Origin: CAVTTH01 sp963737545 | GTDB lineage: Bacteria; Verrucomicrobiota; Verrucomicrobiia; Chthoniobacterales; UBA10450 | Assembly: GCA_963737545.1 (NCBI GenBank) | Contig: CAVTTH010000004.1 | Location: 450,514 to 514,513, forward strand | Length of the DNA stretch: 64,000 nucleotides | Direction: 5' to 3' | Shown: in pieces, positions 1-8,563 of the stretch | How the letters are laid out: each line of letters begins with the position of its first letter | Numbering within the stretch: position 1 is the stretch's first letter | The notes under the pieces: model-generated | What the model was told of the DNA's origin: nothing | Databases searched by the model: none | Seen by the model: the letters and a program-made list of their open reading frames with translations, nothing else | Translations under genes and position numbers: made by a program

Positions 1-72
1 CTCGCGAACCTACTAAGTTCAAGAGACGCTGTTTGTCCTTTTTCATCTTATTGGCGACGACGCCTGTCATGG

Positions 73-1206
73 CTAATTACCTTCCAATGTAGGTCCCATG
101 GGCGTTAGCAAAAGGGCATGTAGACCGCCGTTGTGAATATCCAACGCGCTGGCCACGATCTGCCCATTGTCATTGATTGCTGTCGCGGAGATGAGGAAGT
201 AATCTCTTGCCGTCGTGTTCAGCAATTTATTCAGGTTGATCATTTCCCCGCCGGCCTTATTTGGCCTCCAGAGAAAAGCCACTTGTTGGAGTGGCATTTC
301 ACCGACCCCTGGCAGATAGCTGTGCCCAACAACCTGGTCCAGATTGTTAATACCCAGAGCTACGCTGACATCTCTGTCTGTCCCCTTCCCGCCGAGCGAT
401 CCGAGATCGATCATGCTCTTGCCATCATGCAAGAACGCATGAACGCGCTCGTCGTTGGTTTTGATCGTGGAATAGCCAGCGACGTGATTTTTCCCGTTGA
501 TGGCCATGCCGCAACTGGAAAGACCACCCAGCACACCCAAGTCGCGCATTGCCCCACTAGTCGGAGACAACGCCTGATGGATAAACGCGTGGGTCGTCAC
601 GAACATAGCCCCGGTTTGGGACGTGCCCGTTATGAACCCAGCTTCGTTGATCGTGTACGCCTGTGCATACGGACCGCCTAGCGTGCCGATGTCGATCATG
701 CCGGATTGGTAGGTCCACATGAAGGCCCGGCTTTCGCTGCTATCGCGCTCCCGACCGGAGAATCCGACCACCTGTCCCATGGCGTTAATGCCATTCGCTC
801 GGCTGACCACCTGTCCCCTCAAAACCCCGAGGTCCACCGCAACCTCGTTCCCTGTGAAAAGGGCGGCGTGGCTTGCTAATATTGGGCCCGGGTTAGAAAA
901 GAAGTTGTCACCGACGACCATATTCTTGGAACTGATACCGAATCCGCGGCTGTTGACGCCGCCGGCATCGGCCATGAATTTGTTAGTGTAGTGGAAGGCA
1001 CATGTCTCCAGCCCCTTATAAGCCGTGCCCGCCACGTGCCCCTGGTTATTAATCGCCGAAGGTTCGCTGGCTTCCATGTTTTTGACGACTCCCAGATCCT
1101 CAACGCGATAGCCTACTTGTCCTCGCGCCGTTGATACCCCGATCGCGAAGCACGCGGCCAGGGCAATTGAGCCAAGGACGGTGCTGAGATAATGTTTAGT
1201 ATTCAT
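73..1206 (-). CDS. Secreted HAF-repeat protein (copy A)
   Basis: A 377-residue exported protein of unknown role. The chosen start (ATG at 1206) puts a typical signal peptide at the N-terminus: MNTKHYLSTVLGSIALAAC followed by a small-residue stretch ending near ARGQ. A purine-rich AGAAAGAA precedes it. The rest is built of repeats of about 40-55 residues with the HAF signature: 'AINxxGQVVG', then an aromatic 'AFMW' strand, then 'MIDLGxLGG'. Such repeats are known from secreted proteins of soil bacteria and probably fold as a beta-propeller; no catalytic motif is visible. The frame continues upstream to 1275 but that extension is Lys-rich and would block the signal peptide. It is paralogous to the next gene (2067-3233), and the intergenic DNA is duplicated with it. 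Confidence 0.8.
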   Translation of the reverse strand: MNTKHYLSTVLGSIALAACFAIGVSTARGQVGYRVEDLGVVKNMEASEPSAINNQGHVAGTAYKGLETCAFHYTNKFMADAGGVNSRGFGISSKNMVVGDNFFSNPGPILASHAALFTGNEVAVDLGVLRGQVVSRANGINAMGQVVGFSGRERDSSESRAFMWTYQSGMIDIGTLGGPYAQAYTINEAGFITGTSQTGAMFVTTHAFIHQALSPTSGAMRDLGVLGGLSSCGMAINGKNHVAGYSTIKTNDERVHAFLHDGKSMIDLGSLGGKGTDRDVSVALGINNLDQVVGHSYLPGVGEMPLQQVAFLWRPNKAGGEMINLNKLLNTTARDYFLISATAINDNGQIVASALDIHNGGLHALLLTPMGPTLEGN

Positions 1207-1807
1207 ATAGATATGTTCTTTCTTGTTGATAGGTTTTTTCTGTGTTGGTTTGTTTGCTAGTTTGTTTAGTTTCATTTTTCTTTGTTGGTTGATTGTTTAC
1301 TTTCTTCACGGAGTACACTCCTCACTCGAACGCAAAGCGCTGGGCGGTGATTGGCATTTACTGACCGGAAATTGGGTAACGCTTATGTTAGCTTTTGCCA
1401 ATAAAACGACAGTCCCCTAACGAGTGGCGCATTTCAGCTCAGATTAGCGGCACCCAGTTAGACCATCCTTGCCGCGATCGCCTCCCGAATCGTCCTCACA
1501 GCGAACCAGAAACGCACAACGTTTGACAACTGCGGATGAGCCAGACTCACGTTGTGGCGTCAGGTTTCTCGCATGAGAACTCAACCGCTGCCGGCTCAAT
1601 CGAAATCGGAGATCTTGGCCATAAAGAAAACTCTGGTGCCATCAGATTTCTCGCCCACCTCGGATAACGCGCGATGGAAAGGAGCTACTCCCAGCATCCG
1701 GTCGCGTCGGCACATGGTTGGTCCGCGGGGCATCATAAGCCGCTCATTCCAGTCGAACGTTCCCGCGCCCTCCTGCGGGACAGCCGGTGACGCAGCGAAA
1801 AAGGAGG
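1207..1807. repeat. Dispersed repeat, copy 1 (upstream part)
   Basis: Non-coding DNA upstream of the HAF gene. About 1345-1545 matches 3383-3573 and 10430-10625; about 1546-1807 matches 10630-10898 but is deleted from the second copy. It contains an 18-base near-palindrome at 1375-1392. The 1546-1807 part is open on both strands, but I see no recognisable protein in it and I treat it as a leader or relic rather than a gene. Confidence 0.7.
1375..1392. promoter_or_regulatory. Operator-like palindrome, copy 1
   Basis: GGTAAC, six bases, then GTTAGC: an imperfect dyad located about 170 bases upstream of the HAF start codon. The equivalent sites in the other two repeat copies (3420-3437, 10462-10479) keep the dyad, which fits a protein-binding site. 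No regulator is identified. Confidence 0.35.
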
Positions 1808-1812
1808 GAACG

Positions 1813-2007
1813 ATGGTGAAAGCCGTTGAGAAAATGGCGGCATCCGCGCTTCAAAGCGATCGTCGAAGGCCCGGAGCCGAAAACAATTTACGAGTAACTG
1901 CGGTTGTGAACCCGCGAAACATCTTTGCCGAGCGGAAGCGGCGAAACGCTTACGAGGTTGCGGTCACACTTCCACTGCTCCGCAGCGTCTCTCGCGAAAC
2001 CTGCTAA
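1813..2007 (+). pseudogene. Relic of cNMP-protein plus TolB/TPR-protein 5' ends
   Basis: A good Shine-Dalgarno (AAGGAGGG) and ATG at 1813 start a frame that begins MVKAVEKMAAS, nearly identical to the start of the intact cyclic-nucleotide-binding gene at 10899 (MEKAVEKMAAI). After about 30 residues it changes to NIFAERKRRNAYEVAV, which resembles the start of the TolB/TPR protein at 11794 (FFAELKRRNVYRAAVAY). The frame ends at 2007. What remains therefore looks like the two 5' ends of that gene pair joined by an internal deletion. Confidence 0.55.
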
Positions 2008-2066
2008 GTTCAAGAGACGCTGTTTGTTCTTTTTCATCTTATTGGCGACGACGCCTAGTCATGGCA

Positions 2067-3233
2067 TTACGGTGCTGGCGGCGGATAGAGCCGCACAGGA
2101 GTTAGGAAGACCGCGCGGACGCTGCCGTCGCGCATATCGTAGGCCGTGGCCACGATCTGGTCGTTGTCATTGATTGCTGTGGCGGAGAAGACCAGGTAGT
2201 TTTTTCCTTCCCCGTAGAGCAGCATGTTCAGGTTGATCATTTGCCCGCCGCCGTTCGAAGTTCGGCGCCAGAGAAACGCCACTTGCTGGATGGGCATTTC
2301 GCCGACCGCTGGGAGATAGGTATATCCAACAACTTGGTCGAAATTGTTGATACCCAGAGCTACGCTGACGTCTGAACCCCACCGATTTCCGTTTCCGCCA
2401 AGCGATCCGAGATCGATCATGCTCTTGCCATCATGCAAGAATGCATGAACGCGCTCGTCGTTGGTTTTGATCGTGGAATAGCCGGCGACATGATTGTAAC
2501 TGTTGATGGCCATGCCATAACTGGAGAGGCCACCCAGCACACCGAGGTCGCGCATTGGTCGATTGATCGGCGACATGCTCGGCGACAATGGCTGATACAG
2601 GAAGGCGTGGGTCGTCACCATTGGACCCCAGCCTTGCGTTTGAGACGCGCCCGTTACGAACCCACTGTCGTTGACCGCATTTGCCTGCGCATATGCACCG
2701 CCGAGCGTGCCAATGTCGATCATGCCGGTTTGGCTGGTCCACATAAACGCCTTGCTGTCAGTGCCATCACGCGTTAGACCCGAGAATCCAACCACCTGCC
2801 CACTGGCATTAATGCCATTTGCCCGGCTATACACCTGGCCTTTCAAAACCCCGAGGTTGATCGGGATTCCCCCTTTGAAAAGCGCAGCGTGGCTTGCTCG
2901 CATTGGGCCCATGGTCTCGAAGAAGGCGTCCCCCACGACCAAATTCGTGGAGCTGATACCAAATCCGCGGCTGTTTAGGCCACCGGCATCCTCCATGAGT
3001 TTCTGGATGTAGTCGTAATGGAAGGCGCATGTCTCCTCTCCCTGGTAAGCTGTGCCCGCTACCTGCCCCTGATTATTAATCGCGGCAGCATCGCTGGCTT
3101 CCATGCCTTTGACGACTCCCATGTCCTCGAGGCTATACATTACTTGTCCCCGTGACGTTGATACCCCGACGGCGATGCACGCGGCCAAGGCAATTGAACC
3201 AAGGACGGTGCTGAGATAGTGTTTAGTATTCAT
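2067..3233 (-). CDS. Secreted HAF-repeat protein (copy B)
   Basis: A 388-residue paralogue of the protein at 73-1206, with the same signal peptide start (MNTKHYLSTVLGSIALAAC, cleavage probably near SRGQ) and the same order of HAF repeats ('INxxGQVAG', 'AFLW', 'MIDLGSLGG'). It differs mainly by short insertions, for example around residues 170-190. The start at 3233 is chosen for the signal peptide; an in-frame Lys/Arg-rich extension reaches 3320. The sequences flanking copies A and B are also alike: the bases at window position 1 match those at 1991. The duplication unit is therefore about 2 kb, and a further unit probably lies to the left of the window. Confidence 0.8.
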   Translation of the reverse strand: MNTKHYLSTVLGSIALAACIAVGVSTSRGQVMYSLEDMGVVKGMEASDAAAINNQGQVAGTAYQGEETCAFHYDYIQKLMEDAGGLNSRGFGISSTNLVVGDAFFETMGPMRASHAALFKGGIPINLGVLKGQVYSRANGINASGQVVGFSGLTRDGTDSKAFMWTSQTGMIDIGTLGGAYAQANAVNDSGFVTGASQTQGWGPMVTTHAFLYQPLSPSMSPINRPMRDLGVLGGLSSYGMAINSYNHVAGYSTIKTNDERVHAFLHDGKSMIDLGSLGGNGNRWGSDVSVALGINNFDQVVGYTYLPAVGEMPIQQVAFLWRRTSNGGGQMINLNMLLYGEGKNYLVFSATAINDNDQIVATAYDMRDGSVRAVFLTPVRLYPPPAP

Positions 3234-3580
3234 ATAGATTTGTTCTTTCTTGTTGATAGGTTTTTTCTGTGTTGGTTTGTTTACTCGTTTCGAACGAATA
3301 TTTGGTTTCATTCTCTTCATTTTCCTTTGTTGGTTGATTGTTTGCTTTGCTCACGCAGTACACTCACTACTCGACCGCAAAGCGCTGGGCTTAGGTTGGC
3401 ATTCACTAATCGAAAATTGGGTAACGCCTATGTTACCTTTTGCCTATAAAACGACAGTCCCCTAACGAGTGGCGCATTTCAGCTCAGATTAGCGGCGCCC
3501 AGTTAGACCATCCTTGCCGCGATCGCCTCCCGAATCGTCCTCACAGCGAACAAGAAACGCACAACGTTTGATAACTGCGG
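3234..3580. repeat. Dispersed repeat, copy 2 (upstream part)
   Basis: The counterpart of 1207-1545. It lacks the roughly 260-base block found at 1546-1807 and 10630-10898: the sequence jumps from GATAACTGCGG straight to GAACGATGGTG. It carries the most symmetric version of the palindrome at 3420-3437. No gene is seen. Confidence 0.7.
3420..3437. promoter_or_regulatory. Operator-like palindrome, copy 2
   Basis: GGTAAC-GCCTAT-GTTACC has perfect six-base arms. It lies about 190 bases upstream of the HAF copy B start. The spacing and arms are conserved in the other two repeat copies. Confidence 0.4.
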
Positions 3581-3585
3581 GAACG

Positions 3586-3770
3586 ATGGTGAAAGCCGTT
3601 GAGAAAATGGCGGCATCCGCGCTTCAAAGCGATCGTCGAAGGCCCGGAGCCGAAAACAATTTACGAGTAACTGCGGTTGTGAACCCGCGAAACATCTTTG
3701 CCGAGCGGAAGCGGCGCAATGGTCACAAGGTCGCAATATCAATTGAGGTCGAGCTGGTGGCGAACTCGTC
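3586..3770 (+). pseudogene. Second relic of the cNMP/TolB gene pair
   Basis: ATG at 3586 starts MVKAVEKMAASAL and the frame then runs into NIFAERKRRNGHKVAIS, as at 1813-2007. After about 3720 the sequence diverges from copy 1. Like copy 1 it is a truncated fusion of the 5' ends of the genes found intact at 10899 and 11794. Confidence 0.5.
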
Positions 3771-3820
3771 GCCTTTCTCGGGTGGCGTCCCCCAAACACA
3801 CTTGCCGATAGCGCGATGAC

Positions 3821-4327
3821 GTGAAACATAGGTCTATGCGGTCTAGCGGAAAGCCCGATGGAATTTTGGGAAACGTCACTGAGAAGCTGCAGCAGGGCGG
3901 GGAGCTGGCAACGCGGCTTGGGTCCGTCTTGGATGATCTTCTTCATCACTTCCGATGTTCCGCTGGAACCATCCATCTTCTGGCCGGGTCCGGTTTTCTC
4001 GAACTTATTGCTCAACGCGGTCTGCCCGAGGTCGTCGTGGCGAAGATCAAGATGATTCCAGTCGGAAAGGGCATGGCCGGTATTGCGGCAGAACGCCGGG
4101 AACCGGTCCAAGTGTGCAATCTGCAAACTGACACATCGGGAGTGGTGCGGCCTGGAGCGCGCGACACGAAAATGGAGGGCTCGGTCGCTGCTCCGATGAT
4201 CGGGGCGGATGGTGTCCTCAAAGGCACTCTTGGGATCGCCAAGCCGGTTCCTTACGAATTCGCGCCAGAGGAATGCGACTTACTAATGAGAGCAGGAGCG
4301 CTGATTGCCGCTCATTCCCCGTTATGA
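3821..4327 (+). CDS. GAF-domain protein heading the ebo-type operon
   Basis: A soluble protein of 168 residues (GTG start; an in-frame ATG at 3836 would give 163). From about residue 30 to the end it reads as one GAF domain: an amphipathic first helix, 'AGTIHLLAGSGFLELIAQRG', a central 'VGKGMAGIAAERREPVQVCN', and 'GSVAAPMIGADGVLKGTLGI'. GAF domains bind small ligands or act as dimer sensors; no output domain is attached. The stop codon overlaps the start of the next gene (ATGA at 4324-4327), so it is probably translated with the ebo-type genes and may sense a ligand linked to their product. The ligand is unknown. Confidence 0.75.
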   Translation: MKHRSMRSSGKPDGILGNVTEKLQQGGELATRLGSVLDDLLHHFRCSAGTIHLLAGSGFLELIAQRGLPEVVVAKIKMIPVGKGMAGIAAERREPVQVCNLQTDTSGVVRPGARDTKMEGSVAAPMIGADGVLKGTLGIAKPVPYEFAPEECDLLMRAGALIAAHSPL

Positions 4328-4592
4328 CCAAAGCGGAAATTCTCGACCTCTATTTCGCTGATGCGCGCTCGAAGCTGATCGATCTCGCGGCGTTCCTTGA
4401 TCGGATCGAGCGCAGCAAGGATGAAGATGATTTTCGCGTGCGTAGCTTCCGCGCGGCGTTATCCCATTTGACCAAGGGAGAACCGAAAAGGCGAAAGCGG
4501 TCTTGCTTACCTTGAGCGATCCAACCACCGAGCCAGTCGCAGCCGCCACCACTAAAGGCGCGACGGGCGCCTGGCCGCAATTTCCCTCCTAA
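4324..4592 (+). CDS. Small protein in the eboA position, one frame shift
   Basis: ATG at 4324 overlaps the GAF stop. The first frame gives an acidic helical segment starting MTKAEILDLYFADARSKLID and ends at 4515. Shifting once near 4484 gives TEKAKAVLLTLSDPTTEPVA and a stop TAA at 4590-4592 that overlaps the ATG of the TatD gene. That overlap supports the shifted reading. Repaired, the protein is about 89 residues, far shorter than EboA proteins (about 220). I do not recognise a family and do not call it eboA. It occupies the place that eboA has in other clusters. Confidence 0.55.
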
Positions 4593-5395
4593 TGCGATAC
4601 ATCGAGCCGCACGCGCATATGGTCAGTCGCGTGACCAGCGATTATACCGCAATGGTCGTCGCCGGTTGCCGCGCGGTTTGCGAGCCGGCCTTTTGGGCGG
4701 GGTTCGATCGCGGATCGGTCGAAGGATTTCGCGATTATTTTTCGCAGCTGACCGAACATGAGCCAAAGCGCGCGGCACGGTTCGGCCTGCCGCATTTCAC
4801 CTGGCTTTGCATCAATTCCAAAGAATCCGAAAACGTGAAGCTGGCCGACGAGGTCCTGGCGATGATCCCGGAATTTCTCGATCGCCCGAACGTTCTCGGC
4901 ATCGGCGAGATTGGCTTGAACAAGAACAGCCGCAACGAAATCGCGGTCTTCGAGAAGCATGTCGATCTCGCCGCGCGCCGCGAACAGTTGATCCTCGTGC
5001 ACACGCCGCACCTCGAGGACAAGTTAAAAGGCACGCGCCTGATCGTCGATATTCTAAAAAACGACCGCCGCATCACGCCGGGCAAAGTATTGATCGACCA
5101 TGTGGAGGAGCACACCGCCGGCCTCGCGCTCGACGCCGGCTTCTGGGCGGGCATCACCCTTTACCCTGAATCGAAATGCACACCGCCGCGCGCGATCGAT
5201 ATGTGGGAAGTTTTCGGCGCGGAACGGCTCTGGCTGAATTGCGCCTGTGATTGGGGCAACAGCGATCCGCTCGCGGTGCCGAAGACCGCCTTGGAAATGC
5301 GCCGGCGCGGGCATGCAGAAGAGGCGATCGACCGTCTTATCTACGGCAATCCGCTGCGTTTCTTGAGCCAGACGCCGAAGTTTTCCATCAGTTAG
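4592..5395 (+). CDS. eboB: TatD-family metal-dependent hydrolase, EboB-like
   Basis: A 267-residue TIM-barrel hydrolase of the TatD/amidohydrolase superfamily. Visible metal-site motifs are H7-x-H9 ('EPHAHM'), 'GIGEIGLN' with the bridging Glu, 'VHTPH', the later 'DHVEEH', and a late Asp in 'NCACDWGNSDPL'. Length is normal for TatD proteins. Ebo clusters encode such a hydrolase next to UbiA-like, AroB-like, isomerase-like and phosphodiesterase-like proteins, and all of these follow here, which justifies the EboB label over a generic DNase. Substrate is unknown. In cyanobacteria the cluster is tied to moving a scytonemin precursor to the periplasm. The next gene starts 9 bases after the stop. 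Confidence 0.8.
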   Translation: MRYIEPHAHMVSRVTSDYTAMVVAGCRAVCEPAFWAGFDRGSVEGFRDYFSQLTEHEPKRAARFGLPHFTWLCINSKESENVKLADEVLAMIPEFLDRPNVLGIGEIGLNKNSRNEIAVFEKHVDLAARREQLILVHTPHLEDKLKGTRLIVDILKNDRRITPGKVLIDHVEEHTAGLALDAGFWAGITLYPESKCTPPRAIDMWEVFGAERLWLNCACDWGNSDPLAVPKTALEMRRRGHAEEAIDRLIYGNPLRFLSQTPKFSIS

Positions 5396-5404
5396 GCAAA
5401 ACCG

Positions 5405-6564
5405 ATGCAGCTCCAGCGCGGCGCTCATCTCGCCTACTGCACAAACATTCATCCGGGCGAAAATTGGGCAGCAAACCTTCGCGTCGCTAAAGAACTATAC
5501 GCTCGCCGTGCGCGACCGTGTTTGCCGCGATCAGCCATTCGCGATTGGTCTGCGGCTCAGCGACAAAGCTTCCCGGGAATTAATCATTCCCGAAAAGCTG
5601 CACCAGTTCCGCGACTGGCTCGCAGTTGAAAACTGCTATGTTTTCACGATCAACGGTTTCCCGTTTGGCCGATTTCACGGCGTCCGGGTGAAAGAGCAGG
5701 TCTTTGCGCCCGATTGGAGTTCGCCCGCGCGGCTCGATTTCACAAACCGCCTCTTCGACATCCTGGCCGCGCTTCTGCCCGACGGGATGGAAGGAAGCGT
5801 GAGCACGTTGCCCGGCTCGTTCAAAGGCTTCGAGTGCGACCGCGGCCAGATCGATGGGATAGCGGAAAATTTCTGGCACTGCATCGAACACATCGCCGAA
5901 TTGAGCGAGCGCACTGGCCATGCCTTGCATCTCGGCGTTGAACCGGAACCGTTCGGGTTGTTTGAGAACACAGAGCAGACGCTGAGCATTTTTCGCTCAG
6001 ATGGCCGAGCGTCGGCCGGGCGATCCGCGTCTCTGTTCGCACTTGGGCGTGAATTACGATGTCTGCCACTTTGCGATTCAGTTCGAAGAGGCAAACGCGA
6101 GCCTGACCGCATTCCGCTGGACAAAATATCCGCATCAGCAAAATCCATCTGAGCTCCGCGCTGCAGCGCTACAGCTAACGACTCGAGTTTGGCCGCTTTG
6201 CGCCCGTTTGCCGAAGATATTTACCTTCATCAAGTCGTCGCACGGAGAGACGACGGCTCGTTTCTGCGCTATCGCGATTTGCCGGATGCCCTGGAAAAGA
6301 ACGAGCCGGCCGACGAATGGCGGATTCATTTTCACGTCCCGCTTTACGCGCCGCCGATTGCCGGACTCGACGCCACCATTGATCAAACGCTCGGTGTGCT
6401 CGACTGGCTGGCGGCGAGACCCGGACGCCTGCCATCACCTCGAGATGGAAACCTACACCTGGGCGGTGTTGCCGCCGGACTTGAAGAGCGCGAGCGTCAC
6501 CGATCAACTCGTTCGCGAATACGAATGGATTCTGCCACAATTAGTCGCCCGCGCCCTTCTCTAA
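5405..6564 (+). pseudogene. eboE: EboE-like TIM-barrel isomerase, five frame shifts
   Basis: Six successive reading-frame segments give one continuous protein: 'HLAYCTNIHPGENWA', 'GLRLSDKASRELIIPEKL', 'MAERRPGDPRLCSHLGVNYD', 'IRISKIHLSSALQRYS', 'LRPFAEDIYLHQVVARRDDG' and 'CHHLEMETYTWAVLPPDLK'. The switches fall near 5487, 5994, 6115, 6176 and 6425, and each is a +1 step. Removing five bases from the 1160 leaves 385 codons, a normal length for this xylose-isomerase-like family. The last stop TAA (6562-6564) overlaps the ATG of the prenyltransferase gene. Either the gene is recently broken or this stretch is badly assembled; the density is well above the rest of the window. The family is expected to isomerise or epimerise a sugar-like metabolite. 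Confidence 0.7.
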
Positions 6565-7400
6565 TGCTCGGCGGAAAGCTGCGCGCCTGGATGGTGCTCG
6601 GGCGCATTTCCAATCTCCCCACTGTCTGGTCGAATTGCCTCGCCGGTTGCTGGCTCGGCGGCTGGAACACGCCGCGCGCGGCGCTGGTTCTTTGCCTGGG
6701 AGGCACTCTGCTCTACATCGGCGGGATGTTCTTAAACGATGTCTGCGACGTCGATTTCGACGCCGAATTTCGACGCGAACGTCCGATTGTTTCCGGCGCG
6801 CTCAGTCGGCGCACGGTGATTATCGCGACTGTGGTGTTGTTTGTTCTGGGCGTCGTTTTGGTCGGCAGAATCAACGGCCGCAGCGGCATGTTTGCCGTTG
6901 GCCTAACGATACTCATCGTCATCTATGATTGGACGCACAAACGCACCCAAACCGGACCGTTGCTCATGGCGGGCTGCCGCTTTTTGCTCTATCTTACCGC
7001 AGCTTCGGCCGGTCTCGCGGGCATTACTCCGCGCGCGCTTCTCTTCGGCGCCGCTCTTGGAATTTACATCGCAGGTCTCAGCTATCTCGCTCGCAGTGAA
7101 AGCCAGCCGGCAGCCATTTCGCGCAATCTCTGGCTGCTGCTTTTTGCGCCGGTCGTGTGCGCGCTCGCTCTCAGCCACTCCATCGCCACGGCCCTTCGCT
7201 GCCTCCCGCTGATTTTCTGCAACGGCTGGGCGATGATCGCGGGGCGCGAACACATCGGCCGCGCCGTCGGCTTGTTGCTGGCAGGAATCGTGCTCGTGGA
7301 TTTGATCGCAATTTCGACGACCTCGCTCCCGATGATCGCCGCTTGCCTCGCGTTGTTCGGCGTTACCCTTTTATTTCAAAAGTTTATTCCGGCCACCTGA
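6564..7400 (+). CDS. eboC: UbiA-family prenyltransferase, EboC-like
   Basis: A 278-residue integral membrane protein with about eight or nine hydrophobic helices. The first Asp-rich motif of UbiA enzymes is present as 'NDVCDVDFDAEFRRERPI', with the following 'SGALSRR'; the second region is weaker ('IYDWTHKRTQTGP'). UbiA enzymes move a polyprenyl chain onto an aromatic or sugar-like acceptor at the inner membrane. The start (ATG 6564) is fixed by overlap with the preceding TAA; the frame is open further upstream only because it coincides with part of the broken eboE. The stop TGA (7398-7400) overlaps the next ATG. Its setting argues for EboC and not for quinone synthesis, because no quinone genes lie nearby. 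Confidence 0.82.
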   Translation: MLGGKLRAWMVLGRISNLPTVWSNCLAGCWLGGWNTPRAALVLCLGGTLLYIGGMFLNDVCDVDFDAEFRRERPIVSGALSRRTVIIATVVLFVLGVVLVGRINGRSGMFAVGLTILIVIYDWTHKRTQTGPLLMAGCRFLLYLTAASAGLAGITPRALLFGAALGIYIAGLSYLARSESQPAAISRNLWLLLFAPVVCALALSHSIATALRCLPLIFCNGWAMIAGREHIGRAVGLLLAGIVLVDLIAISTTSLPMIAACLALFGVTLLFQKFIPAT

Positions 7401-8563
7401 TGAAGAATGACATTCCCATCACTTGCCAATTCCGGGTGCCGTTTCGCTTCGACGTTTTCTTTACCCAACACGTCTTCAATCCCGCGAACAATCTCCTGCG
7501 CGAGGTCTTGAATCACGGTGCGCCCGAGAACCTGCTGGTGGTTATCGAAGAACACATCGTTGCCTCAATGCCAGCGTTAATCGACGACGTTCGCGCCTAC
7601 TTTTCGCACACAGAAAGCGGCGTCGAATTGGTCGCCGAGCCAGTCATTTTCGCTGGCGGCGAGAGTTTGAAGAACAGCTTTCTGCCGGTGGAACAATTGC
7701 ACGCGCTCGTTGAGAGGCACGGTCTGTCGCGCCATTCTTATCTTGCCGCGATCGGCGGTGGCGCGCTGCTCGATGTCGCGGGATTTGCCGCGGCCACGGC
7801 GCATCGCGGAATCCGGCATGTGCGTCTGCCGACGACTACGCTCAGTCAGGCCGATGGCGGCGTCGGCGTCAAAAATGCCGTGAACGCCTTTGGAAAGAAA
7901 AACTTCGTCGGCACATTTGCGCCGCCGTTTGCCGTCATCAACGACTCCGAATTTCTGCGCTTCCTTCCGGACTCGCGCAAGTCGGGCGGTTATGTCGAGG
8001 CGATCAAGGTCGCGCTGATTCGGGATCGCGATTTCTTCGCCCAAATCGAACGCTCCGCGGATGCGCTCAGTCGTTTCGAGCCGGTGGCGATGAACGCGCT
8101 GATTCGCCGGTCGGCCGAGCTTCACATCCGTCACATTAGCGAAGGGGGCGACCCCTTCGAATTCGGCTCCGCCCGTCCGCTCGATTTCGGCCACTGGGCG
8201 GCGCATAAGCTCGAGCAGCTTTCCGATTTTCGCATTAGCCACGCGGAAGCAGTCGCGATCGGTCTCGCACTCGATGTAATTTATTCGAGGAATGCCGGAC
8301 ATCTGGCAAGCGGCGACGCGGAACGGATTCTCGCGTTGCTCACGAAGCTTGGCTTTCCGCTTTTCGTGCCGGAACTTTTGCAGGAAGACGCAGCCGGCGA
8401 ACGGGCCCTCCTGGCTGGACTTTCCGAGTTTCAGCAGCACATCGGCGGCCAGTTGGCGATCACGTTGCTGCGCGAAATTGGGCACGGATTTGAAGTGCAC
8501 GAAATGTCGAAACCCGGCGTGCAGGAAGCAATCGATGAATTGCGCGAGCGCTTCTCGAAATGA
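7400..8563 (+). CDS. eboD: 3-dehydroquinate synthase-like cyclase, EboD-like
   Basis: A 387-residue sugar-phosphate cyclase of the dehydroquinate synthase superfamily. The NAD-binding loop reads 'AIGGGALLDVAGFAAATAHRG' in part, followed by 'LPTTTLSQADGGVGVKNAVN'. The metal ligands are the Glu in 'GGYVEAIKVALI' and the His residues of 'DFGHWAAHKLE' and 'ISHAEAVAIG'. The family makes cyclic polyols from sugar phosphates. It is probably not the shikimate-pathway AroB: it sits inside a translationally coupled ebo-type run, with overlaps at both ends (TGATG at 7398-7402, ATGA at 8560-8563). The exact substrate cannot be read from the sequence. Confidence 0.82.
   Translation: MKNDIPITCQFRVPFRFDVFFTQHVFNPANNLLREVLNHGAPENLLVVIEEHIVASMPALIDDVRAYFSHTESGVELVAEPVIFAGGESLKNSFLPVEQLHALVERHGLSRHSYLAAIGGGALLDVAGFAAATAHRGIRHVRLPTTTLSQADGGVGVKNAVNAFGKKNFVGTFAPPFAVINDSEFLRFLPDSRKSGGYVEAIKVALIRDRDFFAQIERSADALSRFEPVAMNALIRRSAELHIRHISEGGDPFEFGSARPLDFGHWAAHKLEQLSDFRISHAEAVAIGLALDVIYSRNAGHLASGDAERILALLTKLGFPLFVPELLQEDAAGERALLAGLSEFQQHIGGQLAITLLREIGHGFEVHEMSKPGVQEAIDELRERFSK

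Noticed and set aside
4324..4592. eboA
   Set aside because: The repaired protein is about 89 residues and shows no clear EboA feature; position alone is not enough.
6564..7400. UbiA/MenA of quinone biosynthesis
   Set aside because: No ubi or men genes nearby; the neighbours fit an ebo cluster.
7400..8563. Shikimate-pathway aroB
   Set aside because: The gene is coupled on both sides to ebo-type genes and no other aro gene is near; the fold is right but the role is probably different.
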